A stretch of DNA of 26,080 nucleotides from Chloroflexota bacterium (GCA_023395675.1 JAEWYL010000076.1:1-26080), one strand, 5' to 3'; positions 6,937-14,760 are shown, numbered from the stretch's first letter. A program made the numbers and translations. The notes: generated from the sequence alone by a model not told the origin.

Positions 6937-7796
6937 GCCAGCCCGGTCCGGAGCTCGCCCCGTTGAATGTGGCTGAACTGCTGCGCCGGTACGGTCTGCG
7001 CCCGGATAAGCGCCTGGGACAGAATTTTCTGGTGGACGATTCGGCCCTGCGGAAGGTGGTTGCTGCGGCGGAGGTGGGGCCGGAGGACAGCGTGCTGGAA
7101 GTAGGGCCGGGCCTGGGCAGCCTGACGCGCTACCTGGCGGCCAGCGCCCGCCGGGTGACCGCAGTGGAGCTGGATTCCGACCTGTTCCAGCCTCTGCAAG
7201 AAGTGCTCGCGACTTTTGATAACGTGCGGCTCGTTCAGGGCGATATCCTGGGTTTAAACCCTGCCGAGCTTATGGAAACGCCCGGCTACCTGGTGGTAGC
7301 GAATATCCCTTATTACATCACCTCCGCCCTGATCCGCCACCTTCTGGAAGCCCCCCTGCTGCCCGAGCGCATTACCCTGACTATCCAGCGTGAGGTGGCG
7401 GAGAGGCTGGTGGCAGGTCCGGGGGATATGAGCCTGCTGGCCCTGAGCGTTCAGGTGTACGGCGATCCCCGCCTGGCCGCGCGCCTGCCTGCCGGGGCGT
7501 TCTATCCCGCCCCGAAAGTGGACTCGGCGGTTGTCCGTATTGACCTGTACCCTTCTCCCAGGATCCCGGCGCCGCTGCTGGACAGTTTCTTCCGGCTGGC
7601 GAAGGCCGGCTTCAGCCAGAAGCGGAAAAACCTGCGCAACGCCCTTTCAGCCGGGATGCGCTGGACCCCCGCTCAGGCCGAGGTCCTGCTGGCGGCGGCG
7701 GGTATCCAGCCGCAGCGCCGGGCGGAGACCCTCAGCCTGGAGGAGTGGGGCAGGCTGGCGGCTGAGGTAGAGAGCGCGCCTCCCGGCACAGGTTGA
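6933..7796 (+). CDS. rsmA: 16S rRNA (adenine1518-N6/adenine1519-N6)-dimethyltransferase
   Basis: This enzyme dimethylates the two adjacent adenines in the 3'-terminal hairpin of 16S rRNA during small-subunit maturation. In the 287-residue form, RLGQNFLVD lies at 27-35, the SAM-binding motif EVGPGLGSLT at 56-65, the acidic VELD at 78-81, the catalytic motif NIPYYIT at 124-130, and the typical KAGFSQKRKNLRNAL in the C-terminal helical domain. The ATG at 6933 was chosen over the ATG at 6897 because it overlaps the LCP stop codon as ATGA, has GAGGAG 11 bases upstream, and gives the normal family length. The upstream start would add 12 residues inside the LCP gene. The convergent MFS gene ends 20 bases beyond. 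Confidence 0.95.
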   Translation: MSQPGPELAPLNVAELLRRYGLRPDKRLGQNFLVDDSALRKVVAAAEVGPEDSVLEVGPGLGSLTRYLAASARRVTAVELDSDLFQPLQEVLATFDNVRLVQGDILGLNPAELMETPGYLVVANIPYYITSALIRHLLEAPLLPERITLTIQREVAERLVAGPGDMSLLALSVQVYGDPRLAARLPAGAFYPAPKVDSAVVRIDLYPSPRIPAPLLDSFFRLAKAGFSQKRKNLRNALSAGMRWTPAQAEVLLAAAGIQPQRRAETLSLEEWGRLAAEVESAPPGTG

Positions 7797-7816
7797 GCGG
7801 CGCCGGGTTCAGGCCG

Positions 7817-9103
7817 TCAGGCCCACAGCAGCAGGAACAGCCCGGCGAGCAGCCGCAGGCCGGCGCTCAAAAGCAGCGCCTCGCGCAGCCCCATCCAGTC
7901 TCCGAGCAGAGGCCCTAACAAAGACCCGATCAAGATCCCCAGGTTCAGCGCCAGGTTGTGCAGGGCCATGTATGCCGGGCGCTGGTCATCCGGCACCCGC
8001 TCCATCAGGCGGTTGATCAGGCCTGAGCCCAGCAGCGCCCACACCAGCCCGCCGGTAAACGAAACCACCCAGAACAGGGTTGCATCGCGAGCAAAGGCCA
8101 GCAGCAGCGGGTAATGACCGAAGAGCAGGGCCCCGGAGATCAGGATGCTGCGGTGGCTGAAGCGGGCGCCCTGGTTGACCAACCCCAGGGAGACAATGGT
8201 CACCGTGGCCTGGAACAGAGCCGCTCCCAGGCTGATAGCGCTGTCCGGCAGGCTCAGCCCCCTCACATACAGGAGAGGAAAGAGCGGTAGCGGAACATAC
8301 TGGAAGGTATAGAAGATCAGATAGGCAGCCAGGAAGAGACCGAATGGGCCGCGCAGCAGGTCCAGGCGCAGGAGAGGTTTTCCCCCGGCGCGGGTCAGGA
8401 AGCGCAGTCCGGCAGAGGGACGGAGAGAGTCCGCCATGCGCGTCAGAAACGGGCGCGCTACGTCGCCGAGAGGGCGGCCGGCGCGGGCCGGGGGCTGCGA
8501 CCCGGGGGAGCGCAGGCGGCTCAGGTGGTAGCTGCTCAGCAGGGCGCCCGCCGCGCCCAATCCAAAGACCAGCTGATAATTCAAGGGGAATGCGACCCGG
8601 TCCAGGAGCTGCCCGCACAGCAGGGAAGTGGCGGTCATGCTCACCGCCACCAGCGCGTTCCTCCTTCCCACCACTACGGCGCGCCAGTTGGGCGGTACCA
8701 GGTCTGCCAGCAGGGCATTGAATGCGATCGCCAGCACAGTGCCCGGGATCGACATGAGCAGCACGATCACCAGGATAGCCCAGATCTCCTGCTGGGGATC
8801 GAAGAGCCAGGCCAGCGGAATGAGCAGCAGGTAGCCCAGGCGCTGCCAGATGGAGGAGAGGAAGGCGGAACGAATGAGCGGCCTGGTTTCCAGGGTGCGG
8901 GCCATGGGCAGCGAGAACAGCAGGTTCACCATCGCAGGGCCGGCGGTCAGGAGCCCGACCTGCAGGCTGGAGGCGCCCAGCCGGGCGGCGTAGACGGAGA
9001 GGAAAGCAGCCGTGCTGCCGGACAGGACCCCAAACCAAAAAATATCCGCATACAGGTTGCGGAAATTGGAGCGGAGATCTGGAGTGGCCGGCTGGACAAC
9101 CAT
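7817..9103 (-). CDS. Major facilitator superfamily transporter
   Basis: This 428-residue membrane protein has about twelve hydrophobic segments in two halves, separated by a basic, Pro-rich cytoplasmic loop near 195-245. The N-terminal part reads FWFGVLSGSTAAFLSVYAARLGASSLQVGLLTAGPAMVNLLFSLPMAR, typical of MFS helices 1-2 and the following loop. A second conserved-looking stretch is LLADLVPPNWRAVVVGRRNAL, matching the usual loop before helix 5 in drug/sugar-exporter-like members. The substrate cannot be predicted. It shares a strand with the glycosyltransferase operon upstream, but the 104-base gap argues for separate expression. No clear ribosome site precedes the ATG. Confidence 0.87.
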   Translation of the reverse strand: MVVQPATPDLRSNFRNLYADIFWFGVLSGSTAAFLSVYAARLGASSLQVGLLTAGPAMVNLLFSLPMARTLETRPLIRSAFLSSIWQRLGYLLLIPLAWLFDPQQEIWAILVIVLLMSIPGTVLAIAFNALLADLVPPNWRAVVVGRRNALVAVSMTATSLLCGQLLDRVAFPLNYQLVFGLGAAGALLSSYHLSRLRSPGSQPPARAGRPLGDVARPFLTRMADSLRPSAGLRFLTRAGGKPLLRLDLLRGPFGLFLAAYLIFYTFQYVPLPLFPLLYVRGLSLPDSAISLGAALFQATVTIVSLGLVNQGARFSHRSILISGALLFGHYPLLLAFARDATLFWVVSFTGGLVWALLGSGLINRLMERVPDDQRPAYMALHNLALNLGILIGSLLGPLLGDWMGLREALLLSAGLRLLAGLFLLLWA

Positions 9104-9207
9104 GGATCAGGATCGTGTGTTTAACGCGCTTCGGTTGGGTCGGCGGGCTGCGGTAAGAGCACCATGCAGCCCGGTCTGTTTTCATTACCCCCCGTGGGCA
9201 GTGTGGG

Positions 9208-10005
9208 TTATTTGTGTTTAATGGGTGAGCGCTGTACGCTCTCCGGGGCACCGGCGGGAGGCCTCAGGCCGCGGTACTCCCACAGCATCTGCCACACACG
9301 GATGGCTGCTTCGCGCTGGATGCGAAAGGACATCTTCGACTGTCCCCAGCGCCGGTCGGCGAAATAAATGGGGATTTCGCAGAACCGGTAGCCCAGGCGG
9401 TGAGCGATATAGGTCATCTCCACCTGAAAGGCATATCCATTCGAGCGTACTCGTTCCAGGGGCATCGCCTGCAGCGTTTCGCGCCGCCACAGGCGGAAAC
9501 CTCCGGTGGCGTCCTTAACCGGCATACGCAGGATCAGGCGGGCGTAGAGGTTGCCAAAGGCCGAAAGCCCCTTGCGCCACACCGGCCAGCGTTCGTCGAC
9601 CGATCCGCCCGGCACGTAGCGCGAGCCCAACGCAACCGCGCAGGACTGCAGGGCCGCGGCCAGGGGGACCAGCTTCTCCGGCGGGTGCGAGAAATCCGCG
9701 TCCATCTGCCCGATCGCCTCCGCGCCTGAGTCCAGCGCCTTCCGAAATCCGGAGATATAAGCCGTGCCCAGGCCCTGTTTGCCCGGCCTGTGCAGCACCT
9801 CCAGCCTCCCGCCGCTGTTCGCAGCCAGCTCGTTGGCAATACGCCCGGTCCCATCCGGGCTGTTGTCATCCACCACCAGCACCGTGAGCTCCTGGAGGGG
9901 CAGAGCAAATAAAGCGGAAACCAGGCGGGGCAGGTTCTCCGCTTCATTATAAGTTGGAATAACGACGGTAATTTTCACGTTTTTCAGGGGATTTTGCCCG
10001 CTCAC
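9208..10005 (-). CDS. Dolichol/polyprenol-phosphate mannosyltransferase-like glycosyltransferase (GT2, Dpm1 type)
   Basis: This 265-residue family 2 glycosyltransferase probably transfers mannose or another hexose from a nucleotide sugar to polyprenyl phosphate on the inner face of the membrane. Motifs in order: VVIPTYNEAENL (14-25), VVDDNSPDGTG (44-54), GLGTAYISGF (78-87), the metal-binding MDADFSHPP (101-109), then DATGGFRLWRRE and EIPIYFADRRWGQSKM. These are the hallmark of Dpm1/Ppm1-like enzymes. It ends without the C-terminal membrane helices that some relatives carry. Its GTG start at 10005 overlaps the stop of the upstream response regulator as GTGA, so it is the fourth gene of the roadblock/V4R operon. 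Whether it belongs functionally to that signalling module is unknown. Confidence 0.9.
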   Translation of the reverse strand: MSGQNPLKNVKITVVIPTYNEAENLPRLVSALFALPLQELTVLVVDDNSPDGTGRIANELAANSGGRLEVLHRPGKQGLGTAYISGFRKALDSGAEAIGQMDADFSHPPEKLVPLAAALQSCAVALGSRYVPGGSVDERWPVWRKGLSAFGNLYARLILRMPVKDATGGFRLWRRETLQAMPLERVRSNGYAFQVEMTYIAHRLGYRFCEIPIYFADRRWGQSKMSFRIQREAAIRVWQMLWEYRGLRPPAGAPESVQRSPIKHK

Positions 10006-10853
10006 CCGCAGCCGAACAGCTCTGCTTTCAGCTCTTTCAAGTTGGTGAACAGGCCCTGGTTGTCCGGCCTCATGCGCAGGGTAACGTTCAGCCGCTTGCC
10101 CCGTTCCGGGTCTTCGTTCCGGTCTTTGATCGGGTAGAAATATTCCACCGCCTGTTCCAGGCGGCTGCGAATTCGTTCAGCCAGGGCCGGCATGGCCTGT
10201 GGGGTGGTGACCAGCACAAACTTCGCCGGGGCGACCTGGCCGATAAAGTCGTTCGGGTTCCCGATCTCGCGCACTGCGTTGTGGATCATCACACTGACCG
10301 CCCGGAGCACGTCGTCCGAGGCCACAAAACCGTAGGCCTCTCGGAAAGCCTCCAGGTTTTCCAACCTGACGCCCAGCAGGGCCCAGCCCTCGCTCGCCAG
10401 GCATTCGCCCAGGCGTTCGTCAACCAGAGCGCCTTCGGGCAGGTTGGTGACCGGGTTGTTCATCGTGTTCTGCATCGAACGGCGCAGGGTATTGCGCACC
10501 CGCAGGCGCAGTTCCTGGATATCAAAAGGTTTGGTGACGTAATCGTCGCCGCCCAGCTCCAGGCCCTGGAGCCGGTCGGCCCGGGCGCGTCTTTCGGTCA
10601 GAAAAATGATGGGGATATCCTCGGTGCGGCGGTTGCGGCGCAGGCGGCGTGCTACCTCATATCCGTCAATATCCGGCAGGCGGATATCGAGAATAACCAG
10701 GTCCGGGCGGTTTACCCGGCAGGCGCTGACCGCCTCCTCTCCCCAACCGGCGGTGAGCACCTCGTATCCCTGCACCCGGAAATAGGCGTTGAGCATCTCT
10801 GCCACGTCCGGGTCATCTTCAACGATCAGCAGTTTCGCGTTGGTTTCGGTCAC
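10002..10853 (-). CDS. Response regulator: REC domain fused to a degenerate GGDEF domain
   Basis: In the 283-residue form, residues 7-120 are a full receiver domain: acidic pocket E12-D13-D14, phosphoacceptor D56 in VILDIRLPD, T86 in IIFLTE and K108 in YVTKPF. The C-terminal half (about 128-283) resembles a diguanylate cyclase fold: NPVTNLPEGALVDERL parallels the DxLTGLPNR opening, and LENLEAFREAYGFVASDDVLRAV parallels the central helix. The catalytic GGDEF loop is replaced by GQVAPAKFV near 205-213, so cyclase activity is very unlikely. GTG at 10853 was chosen because it leaves eight bases after the upstream stop. An upstream start at 10964 would run through the end of the V4R gene. The stop overlaps the GTG of the glycosyltransferase gene. 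No histidine kinase is encoded nearby. Confidence 0.88.
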   Translation of the reverse strand: MTETNAKLLIVEDDPDVAEMLNAYFRVQGYEVLTAGWGEEAVSACRVNRPDLVILDIRLPDIDGYEVARRLRRNRRTEDIPIIFLTERRARADRLQGLELGGDDYVTKPFDIQELRLRVRNTLRRSMQNTMNNPVTNLPEGALVDERLGECLASEGWALLGVRLENLEAFREAYGFVASDDVLRAVSVMIHNAVREIGNPNDFIGQVAPAKFVLVTTPQAMPALAERIRSRLEQAVEYFYPIKDRNEDPERGKRLNVTLRMRPDNQGLFTNLKELKAELFGCG

Positions 10854-10861
10854 AGTGCAGG

Positions 10862-11497
10862 TTAGCTCAAAGGCGTCTTCTGGATGACGAATTCGCACGC
10901 CTCGTGGCCCATCCCCGCACACTTTGATTCGTTCACCCGAAACTCGTTCCCGCCCGAAACCCACTTCAGCCCTTCCTGAAGCAGGCCCACGGCAGTGAAA
11001 CAGACCGGCTTATCCAGGCCCTTCCGGCCCCAGCAGACCGGGCAGCGGTGGATCGTGTAGATAAACTCGTGCTCGTGTTCCTGGACGGTGCTGTGCTGGT
11101 CGCTGAGCTGGCTGAAAATTTTCGCCATCGCCGGGATGCCGATGCGGAGCTTGGCCTGCAGGGGCAGCACTTTGAAGGCCAGGTCTCCGACGCCGGCGAG
11201 AGCGCCGAAATTACGCAGGGCGTCCGCAAAGGTGGCCCTGCCGGCGCGCAGCGCCAGCCCGCGCCCGCCGCGCGGGCCGTACATCTCCTCCAGCGCCTGG
11301 TTAATGGCGGTGAAATCGGAGAAATCAAACTGTCTTTCCAGGTTGTCCGGCGGGAAGTTATCGATCAGATGGGGCAGGTGAGCCAGGTTCAGGATCGCGT
11401 TCAGGCCGTTCTTGCCCATCACCTCTTCCAGCGCCTTGATCAGAATTCGCCCGAACTTGTTCGGGTAGTAGTATCCGCTCTTGGGAATTGGGTCCAT
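10862..11497 (-). CDS. V4R (4-vinyl reductase-like) domain protein
   Basis: This 211-residue soluble protein probably binds a small hydrophobic or haem-like ligand. The C-terminal half carries the Cys pattern of the V4R domain: C152-PV-C155, C166 in KPVCFTAVGLLQEGLKWVSGG, C193 in NESKCAGMGHEAC and C201, likely a metal site. The N-terminal half (about 10-110), including YYYPNKFGRILIKALEEVMGKNGLN and ALRAGRATFADALRNFG, looks like the helical part of the same ligand-binding fold. Related domains occur in BchJ and at the N terminus of XylR/DmpR-type aromatic sensors. AGGA with a seven-base spacer precedes the ATG at 11497. It sits between the roadblock gene (63-base gap) and the REC-GGDEF gene (eight-base gap), so a sensory role is inferred. 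The ligand is unknown. Confidence 0.87.
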   Translation of the reverse strand: MDPIPKSGYYYPNKFGRILIKALEEVMGKNGLNAILNLAHLPHLIDNFPPDNLERQFDFSDFTAINQALEEMYGPRGGRGLALRAGRATFADALRNFGALAGVGDLAFKVLPLQAKLRIGIPAMAKIFSQLSDQHSTVQEHEHEFIYTIHRCPVCWGRKGLDKPVCFTAVGLLQEGLKWVSGGNEFRVNESKCAGMGHEACEFVIQKTPLS

Positions 11498-11560
11498 AAC
11501 TTTTCCTGCTTGCTGTTTGTGTCGGGCTGCGGTTGAGCGGCCCGCAGCAAAACCGGTCCT

Positions 11561-11932
11561 TTAGATCAGCCGGGTCAAATCTTCCGCCGCGCGGCGCATA
11601 TCAAGGAAGATCAGGCCGAGTTTGGCATTTTCTCGCGCCAGGGCGGTGAGCACGGCTTCCTCGCCCACCGACATCAGCACGACATACCCTTTTTCGCCTT
11701 TAATATACACCTGGTCCAGGGAACCGCGGCCCAGTTCATTCGCAATGCGCTCGCCGAGGGAGAGCATCGCGGCCGACATGGCAGAGACCCGGTCCTCTTC
11801 CACGCCCTGGGGCAGGGCCGAGGCGATGCTCAGGCCGTCCACGCTGACTACAGCCGAAGCCTCGATATCCGGCGAGGAGGCCTGCAGGTCTCGCAGGCGT
11901 TCTACCATCATTTGGGAGCGGGATTTCGTCAC
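11561..11932 (-). CDS. Roadblock/LC7 domain protein
   Basis: This 123-residue protein is essentially one roadblock/LC7 domain: LRDLQASSPDIEASAVVSVDGLSIASALP, then an ERIANELGRGSLDQVYIKGEKGYVVLMSVGEEAVLTALARENAKLGLIFLDMRRAAEDL segment. In bacteria such proteins (MglB type) regulate small Ras-like GTPases or act as assembly scaffolds. GTG at 11932 was chosen because AAGGAG (minus strand of 11942-11947) lies nine bases upstream and the product then has the normal domain length. An open frame reaches 12043, but its extra residues look like translated leader. It is the first gene of the operon with V4R, REC-GGDEF and Dpm1-like genes. No MglA-like GTPase gene is in the window. Confidence 0.9.
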   Translation of the reverse strand: MTKSRSQMMVERLRDLQASSPDIEASAVVSVDGLSIASALPQGVEEDRVSAMSAAMLSLGERIANELGRGSLDQVYIKGEKGYVVLMSVGEEAVLTALARENAKLGLIFLDMRRAAEDLTRLI

Positions 11933-12237
11933 GATGTCATACTCCTTTTCGAAATTATTACTTTCGCTGCATGCCGCAGCCCCACCGGACAGCAAGGCGC
12001 AGCCATCCCCGCCGTCGTGGAGTTGGTAGACCAGCGGCTCCAATTCAGGTTGCCCATGAAGACTTGGAATCTATCCTGAATGGTTGCGAATAGATCCCTG
12101 GTGGTCTTCTTTCTCGATGTCCTGGCTGAATGAAGGGAGACCGGGTGATTTCTCGGCCTTAGCCGTACAAATCGCACGCGGTCTACCCCTAATGGTCCTT
12201 CAGCGCTTTGTTGAGACCACGTAGAAAAGCACTACCA
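11933..12237 (-). other. Long 5' leader of the roadblock/V4R operon, about 300 nt
   Basis: The predicted transcript begins near 12231 and runs about 300 nt before the GTG at 11932. The leader contains several short complementary segments, for example CGGC-TAAG-GCCG near 12155-12166 and GGTCT/AGACC pairs. No known riboswitch class was recognised; a c-di-GMP (GEMM) consensus was looked for and not seen. No convincing short ORF was found apart from the in-frame extension of the roadblock gene. Confidence 0.4.
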
Positions 12238-12266
12238 TTTGTAGCATAGGCCCTAGAAAGAGTCAA
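12238..12266 (-). promoter_or_regulatory. Sigma-70-type promoter of the roadblock/V4R/REC-GGDEF operon
   Basis: On the minus strand TTGACT (12261-12266, five of six consensus) is separated by exactly 17 bases from TACAAA (12238-12243, four of six). It lies in the 80-odd bases beyond the menA stop, so it starts a unit independent of menA. Confidence 0.6.
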
Positions 12267-12345
12267 TGGAAGGACATTTCAGATCGGTAATGTCAGCCGT
12301 TTACTCCCCCTTCGATTTTGCCAGCCCTCTTTGCCGTTCCGGCCC

Positions 12346-13257
12346 TCAGAGGGCGGCTGAGAGCACCAGCCCGAGCGAAAACAGGAGCGCATAAACCAGG
12401 GCGAGCCTGCCGGTTCCCGCCAGCGCCTGGTTCAGCACGCGCCCTTTTTCGCGAAAAACCAGGCGCAGCAGCTCCGGCACCAGGAGCAGGGAAACCCAGG
12501 ATAGCAGAACCCCGGCAGGCGCCGCCCCGAAGAGCCACATGAGAATGGGAACCAGGTAGGACACTGCCAGGCAGAGCACATATTCCACCCGCGCCCCGCC
12601 GGCTCCCAGCCGCACGGCAAGGGTGTGTTTGCCAGCCTGCCTGTCTGTCTCGATATCGCGCAGATTGTTCACTACCAGAATGGCGGTGATCAGCAGCCCC
12701 ATGGGGACAGCCGCCCACCATGCCAGGGCGCTCACCGTCCCGGCCTGCACGTAGTACGTGCCGCAAACCGCTGCAATCCCGAAGAACAGGAAGACAAACA
12801 GGTCGCCCAGGCCGTAGTAGCCAAATGGAAACGGACCGCCGGTGTAGGCAATGGCCGCCGCGATGGACAGCAGCCCGATGGCGATCACGGGCCAGCCTGC
12901 CACCAGCGTCAGGTACAGGCCGAGCAGGGCCGCCAGCCCAAAGGTCACCCACATCCCTGCCAGCACCTGCCCCGGTGAGAGCAGCCCGGCCTGGGTTACC
13001 CGCAGCGGGCCCAGGCGTTTTTCCGTGTCCGCCCCCTTGTGATAATCGAATACATCGTTCGCCAGGTTGGCCCCAATCTGCAGCAGCAGCGCAGCCAGCA
13101 CGCAGGCCAGGGCTGGCCCCCATTGGAAGCTGCCGTCCCACCAGGCGGCGGCAGAACCGGCGATGGTTGGGGCCGCCGCCGCGGGGAGGGTCTTCGGCCT
13201 GGCAGCCAGCAGCCAGACCTGCAAGGGGCTTACTTTGCTTTGTTGTTCGGTTGCCAT
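12346..13257 (-). CDS. menA: 1,4-dihydroxy-2-naphthoate polyprenyltransferase (menaquinone biosynthesis)
   Basis: This 303-residue UbiA-superfamily membrane enzyme attaches the polyprenyl chain to 1,4-dihydroxy-2-naphthoate, giving demethylmenaquinone. The N terminus LLAARPKTLPAAAAPTIAGSA (16-36) is typical of MenA. The first Asp-rich motif is NLANDVFDYHKGADTEKR (64-81) and the second is NNLRDIETDRQAGKHTLAVRLG. Both bind the Mg-diphosphate of the prenyl donor. About eight membrane helices surround them. ATG at 13257 was chosen because AGGAG (13264-13268 on the minus strand) lies six bases upstream and the product then matches family length. The open frame continues to 13443, but the extra 62 residues do not resemble the family and include the palindrome. 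It implies a menaquinone-based respiratory chain, consistent with the Fe-S oxidoreductase at 16572. Confidence 0.92.
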   Translation of the reverse strand: MATEQQSKVSPLQVWLLAARPKTLPAAAAPTIAGSAAAWWDGSFQWGPALACVLAALLLQIGANLANDVFDYHKGADTEKRLGPLRVTQAGLLSPGQVLAGMWVTFGLAALLGLYLTLVAGWPVIAIGLLSIAAAIAYTGGPFPFGYYGLGDLFVFLFFGIAAVCGTYYVQAGTVSALAWWAAVPMGLLITAILVVNNLRDIETDRQAGKHTLAVRLGAGGARVEYVLCLAVSYLVPILMWLFGAAPAGVLLSWVSLLLVPELLRLVFREKGRVLNQALAGTGRLALVYALLFSLGLVLSAAL

Positions 13258-13405
13258 GCACTGCTCCTGCTGAAGGTATCTCTGCGAACCGGGCGCGGGA
13301 CGCATTCCTTCGGGCAAGTTATCGCCGCTCGCATCTTTCAGCCCCCTTACTGGGCGGGGCCGGACGTGGGGCGGATAACCCCACCGGATGGAGCACTCAA
13401 AAGTT

Positions 13406-13461
13406 GTTCGTGAGGGGTGAGAGGTGTAGGGCGAAGCCTGCACCTCTCACCCCTCACGAAC
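13406..13461. repeat. Perfect 21-bp palindrome between divergent menA and L,D-transpeptidase genes
   Basis: Positions 13406-13426 pair perfectly with 13441-13461 around a 14-base loop TAGGGCGAAGCCTG. Both neighbours start, rather than end, on either side, and no T-run follows, so termination is not its obvious job. The loop shares GCCTGC with the loops of the palindromes at 2768-2822 and 23430-23468. It would lie in the menA leader if menA is transcribed from upstream of it. Confidence 0.75.
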
Positions 13462-13491
13462 CGGGTATAAGTATACTGCGATTAAGGGTGT

Positions 13492-13497
13492 TATAAT
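13492..13497 (+). promoter_or_regulatory. Candidate -10 box of the L,D-transpeptidase gene
   Basis: A perfect TATAAT lies 52 bases before the ATG at 13550. No matching -35 box is visible at 16-18 bases, so the call rests on one hexamer. Confidence 0.35.
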
Positions 13498-13549
13498 CGC
13501 CCGGAAGTACTCCATTTTACAGGCTTTCAAGCCGTCTGGGAGTTTTCGG

Positions 13550-14752
13550 ATGACGCGATTTCTGACACTATTTCCACTGCTTTTGTTCGCCCTGCTGGTT
13601 GGGGGCGTCACCCCCGCCAGGGCGCAGTCCGGGGAGACCGGCCTGACCCCCGGCGCTTCCCGTTCCTCCGTGCTGTGCCTGCCCGGGATCTACCTGGACG
13701 ACCCGGTAGACTGCACGCCCGCCGGCCCGTCGGACTATCTGACCGGCATGGCCCGGCGCGGTCTGGTCCTGCCGCTGGCCCCGCTGCCGGCCAGCCGCCC
13801 AGACCCGGCGCTGGCTGAGACAGGCTTTCGCTACGGGCTGGTCAGGACTGCCAACGCCCCGGTGTACGGCTCGCTCGATGATGCCCTGCAGAACCGGAAG
13901 AAGAACGCTATTTATACCATCTCCTCAGGCTTCACCTATATTTCATACCTGGCAGAGCATTATGTGGATGATAAGCGCTTTTACGAGGTGGAGCCGGGCG
14001 CGTTTATGACCGCCAACGATGTAATCCGCATCGGCGCCATCCCGCGTATGCAGGGCCTGATCTTCAGCCGCACCCCCAGCCACGCCTTCGGCTGGGTGAT
14101 GTCATACCTGCATCCCGGTCCCGGCCCGCTGGAAACGAAGCGCACGCCGGGGACCGCTCAGGCCGATTACACCGGGCATGTGCTGACCGAGCTGGAGGTC
14201 GTGCCGGTCTACGCCACCGAAACCGTCGGCGAGGAAGAATGGTATATGGTCGGCCCGGATGAATGGGTGCCCGGCAAGGTGATTGCCCGCGTGCTGCCCA
14301 ACCCAACCCCGCCGGAAGGGGTGACGAATGATCGCTGGATTGAGGTAAACCTGTACGAGCAGACGCTGGCGGTGTACGACCAGCGCCGGCTGGTCTTCGC
14401 CACCCTGGTAGCCACCGGCCTGGAGCCGCTGTGGACCCGGCCCGGGCTGTTCCAGGTGTACCAGAAGCTGGATACCACCCCCATGCGCGGCGCCGGAGAT
14501 GACGGCACCTCGCTGGCTTATTACCTGGAAGATGTGCCCTTCACCATGTATTTCGATAAAGCCCGCGCCATCCACGGGGCCTACTGGCGGACGAAGCTGG
14601 GGTTTGCCCAATCGCATGGCTGCGTGAACCTCACCATCGGAGACGCCCACTGGCTGTTTAACTGGGCACAGGATGGGGAGTGGGTCTACGTCTGGGACCC
14701 ATCCGGAAAAACACCCACCGACCCGTCCTTCTATGGCGAGGGCGGCGCCTGA
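13550..14752 (+). CDS. Secreted L,D-transpeptidase (YkuD family)
   Basis: This 400-residue exported enzyme probably makes 3-3 cross-links in peptidoglycan or attaches proteins to it. A Sec signal peptide covers about 1-25 (LFPLLLFALLVGGVTPARAQ, cleavage after ARA). Residues 90-250 have no clear family match but may hold SH3-like wall-binding segments (YGLVRTANAPVYGS; VLTELEVVPVYATET). The YkuD catalytic domain is at about 263-390: WIEVNLYEQTLAVYDQRRLVFATLVATG opens it, then H342 in AIHGAYW and the catalytic SHGCVNL with H356 and C358. The gene stands alone: divergent from menA, with a strong terminator directly after it. Confidence 0.93.
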   Translation: MTRFLTLFPLLLFALLVGGVTPARAQSGETGLTPGASRSSVLCLPGIYLDDPVDCTPAGPSDYLTGMARRGLVLPLAPLPASRPDPALAETGFRYGLVRTANAPVYGSLDDALQNRKKNAIYTISSGFTYISYLAEHYVDDKRFYEVEPGAFMTANDVIRIGAIPRMQGLIFSRTPSHAFGWVMSYLHPGPGPLETKRTPGTAQADYTGHVLTELEVVPVYATETVGEEEWYMVGPDEWVPGKVIARVLPNPTPPEGVTNDRWIEVNLYEQTLAVYDQRRLVFATLVATGLEPLWTRPGLFQVYQKLDTTPMRGAGDDGTSLAYYLEDVPFTMYFDKARAIHGAYWRTKLGFAQSHGCVNLTIGDAHWLFNWAQDGEWVYVWDPSGKTPTDPSFYGEGGA

Positions 14753-14760
14753 GTAGCGGT

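Noticed and set aside
7986..9251. 421-codon minus-strand ORF
   Set aside because: It runs in another frame of the MFS gene; Pro/Arg-rich composition with no membrane pattern, unlike the real MFS frame.
11933..12043. 37-residue N-terminal extension of the roadblock protein
   Set aside because: The GTG at 11932 has AAGGAG upstream and gives the standard domain length; the extension resembles no roadblock sequence.
12015..12050. tRNA-like string with an AGTTGGTAGA D-loop look
   Set aside because: No acceptor stem, anticodon stem or TTCGA T-loop can be formed around it; it lies in the roadblock leader.
13258..13443. 62-residue N-terminal extension of MenA
   Set aside because: It includes the 21-bp palindrome, does not resemble MenA, and the ATG at 13257 has AGGAG at a good distance.
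12720..13496. 258-codon plus-strand ORF
   Set aside because: Antisense to menA; Arg/Pro-rich, no motif, and menA has all family motifs on the other strand.
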